NCBI RefSeq assembly: GCF_022267515.1
Contig: NZ_JAKFGB010000012.1
Span: forward strand, 682,001 to 746,000
Origin: Rubinisphaera margarita
Lineage (GTDB): Bacteria > Planctomycetota > Planctomycetia > Planctomycetales > Planctomycetaceae
Reading direction: 5' to 3'
DNA: 64,000 nt
Positions 62,942 to 64,000 of this stretch are shown here, piece by piece. The notes beneath the pieces are model-generated. The model was given only the letters and a program-made list of their open reading frames with translations. It did no database searches and was not told the DNA's origin. The position numbers were made by a program, and so were the translations under genes. Position 1 is the stretch's first letter. Every line of letters begins with the position of its first letter.

Positions 62942-64000
62942 ATGATGAAGCAGCGGGACGCCGGGCGAGCATTCGTAGTCGTTTGCGTGCTGACTATGTT
63001 ATTGAACGCTGCGAGTGCGCAGCCAGTTACGCGCGAAGAGTCTCCCGCGCGGCTGAAAGAAGCATTCGCCAGGACGGACACGAATCGTGACGAGCGTGTT
63101 TCAGAGGAAGAGTTTCTAAAACGACCAGGCGAAGCGAAGATGCATCGTCGCGACTTTCGTCTGTTCGATTTCGACGAAAGCGGCGACCTGACTCCGGATG
63201 AGTTTTCGTGCCTGCCGGGACTGGTGCATCCGTCCGAACGGGGGCCAGTTCCCGATCCTTTTGACGACATGCTCGATGTCGCGCTCGAAACGCTGGATGA
63301 ACTTCTTGAAGGATGGGCGGACGAACCAGAACGGGAGATCTTCAACAACGGCTTCGTTTTTGGGTTTCTCAAATCGTTTTCTCCTGAAATGAGCTCGAGC
63401 GATACCGCCTCTCAGATGCGGATCGCTGATGCGAATCGCGACAACAAGCTGACATGGGACGAAGCCAAACGCTATGTAGAGATTCAGCTGGGCATCCGCT
63501 CCGAAGACGGCACGCTTCTGCGGGAATCGAGCGGGCGAGTGCTCGTCTACTCGCGGTTTGAAATCTTCGATGCCGACAAGAATGGCGGAGTGACTCTGGA
63601 GGAATTCCGGAAGCACCGCTCCGGCAGTAATGCCGAACCCGATTTCCAAAAAGGAGACCGGAATGGCGACGGTCAGATCTCGGTGGCCGAGTTCTCTCAT
63701 CCCGAGTGGGTCGAGTTCTACGATCCAATCCTGACCTTTCGTCGGGGGGATACCGATTTCGACGGTTTGTTGTCGGAGTCCGAGCTGGAGAAGGTTACCG
63801 AGTCGTGGCGGCAGAAACTCGTCCCGTTCGCAATTCCGGCGTTTGACGACGATGGCGATGGCAAACTCTCGCTGCGGGAGTTTCGGCTCTCATTCATCGG
63901 GAACTATATGGCGGTCTGGGAGAGTCCGGTCACGGACAAGAACCGGGATCAGCGTCTCACGTTCGACGAATATACGCCGCAACAGGCGGACTGCCGGTTG
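62942..64000 (+). CDS. Secreted EF-hand protein with eight calcium-binding loops (3' truncated by window edge)
   Basis: The frame is open from ATG 62942 (or 62945) to the right edge, 353 residues so far, with AAGGA upstream. A signal peptide ('FVVVCVLTMLLNAASA') is followed by eight EF-hand-type loops beginning near residues 46 (DTNRDERVSEEE), 76 (DFDESGDLTPDE), 163 (DANRDNKLTWDE), 210 (DADKNGGVTLEE), 239 (DRNGDGQISVAE), 270 (DTDFDGLLSESE), 302 (DDDGDGKLSLRE) and 332 (DKNRDQRLTFDE). Most keep Asp or Asn at positions 1, 3 and 5 and Glu at 12. Calcium-binding repeat proteins of this kind are common on planctomycete surfaces. Function is unknown beyond calcium binding. Confidence 0.88.
   Translation, partial: MMKQRDAGRAFVVVCVLTMLLNAASAQPVTREESPARLKEAFARTDTNRDERVSEEEFLKRPGEAKMHRRDFRLFDFDESGDLTPDEFSCLPGLVHPSERGPVPDPFDDMLDVALETLDELLEGWADEPEREIFNNGFVFGFLKSFSPEMSSSDTASQMRIADANRDNKLTWDEAKRYVEIQLGIRSEDGTLLRESSGRVLVYSRFEIFDADKNGGVTLEEFRKHRSGSNAEPDFQKGDRNGDGQISVAEFSHPEWVEFYDPILTFRRGDTDFDGLLSESELEKVTESWRQKLVPFAIPAFDDDGDGKLSLREFRLSFIGNYMAVWESPVTDKNRDQRLTFDEYTPQQADCRL

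Noticed and set aside
61537..63372. 611-residue open frame on the minus strand
   Set aside because: It is antisense to the MoxR and EF-hand genes, has no signal, motif or ribosome-binding site, and its text is His/Arg/Gln-rich as expected for a shadow.

Overview
The window looks like a chromosomal piece of a planctomycete (phylum Planctomycetota, PVC group). It carries protein families largely restricted to, or strongly expanded in, that group: cytochrome/DUF1592 and cytochrome/DUF1549-DUF1553 proteins, DUF1552 and DUF1501 proteins with twin-arginine signals, a PVC-type heme-binding dehydrogenase with a CxxCH site, four intact sulfatases, a sulfatase-DUF1080 fusion and a Pro/Gly-rich 'protocadherin-like' secreted protein. 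Most products have export signals. Genus and species cannot be read from the sequence.

Region 1 (1-16.8 kb) is probably the right-hand part of an integrated genomic island. A one-directional block (485-14720, + strand) holds two tandem cassettes of a DUF1592 cytochrome protein plus a DUF1552 protein. A sugar-degradation set follows: beta-helix protein, agarase-like TIM-barrel protein, SDR dehydrogenase, xylose-isomerase-like TIM barrel and Gfo/Idh/MocA oxidoreductase. The end of an SMP-30-like lactonase lies upstream. Next come a decayed sulfatase pseudogene (about 14781-15048), a tyrosine recombinase (15159-16685, minus) whose catalytic residues look abnormal, and the 3' half of a tRNA-Pro(GGG) gene (16811-16852) with a perfect terminator (16866-16897). 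The half-tRNA reads as an attachment-site scar, which places the island to its left.

Region 2 (17-29 kb) holds two small hypothetical genes, a minus-strand RND heavy-metal efflux operon (His-rich small protein, CzcB-like adaptor, CzcA-like pump, His-rich lipoprotein; no outer-membrane factor), a VOC protein coupled to a fused M14 aspartoacylase/amidotransferase-like protein, and a second beta-helix protein.

Region 3 (29-37 kb) has a DUF1254/DUF1214 protein and an OprB-like porin (+) facing a tightly overlapped minus operon (SnoaL-like, Pro/Gly-rich, HAD phosphatase), then an aspartic-protease-like PDZ protein.

Region 4 (37-54 kb) has three sulfatases in a row (one fused to DUF1080), a minus DUF1549/1553 plus DUF1501 pair, a divergent 991-residue heme-binding dehydrogenase, a PhoD-like phosphatase and a beta-propeller-like protein.

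Region 5 (54-64 kb) has a LysE exporter, a multi-pass membrane protein, a DinB protein, modABC for molybdate uptake, an iduronate-sulfatase-like enzyme, a maltose-type O-acetyltransferase, a MoxR ATPase and a protein with eight EF-hands that runs off the right edge. Much of the window therefore serves breakdown of (sulfated) polysaccharides at the cell surface. No CRISPR array, rRNA, intact tRNA or insertion sequence was seen. Start codons were adjusted from the longest open frame where signal peptides and ribosome-binding sites argued for it.
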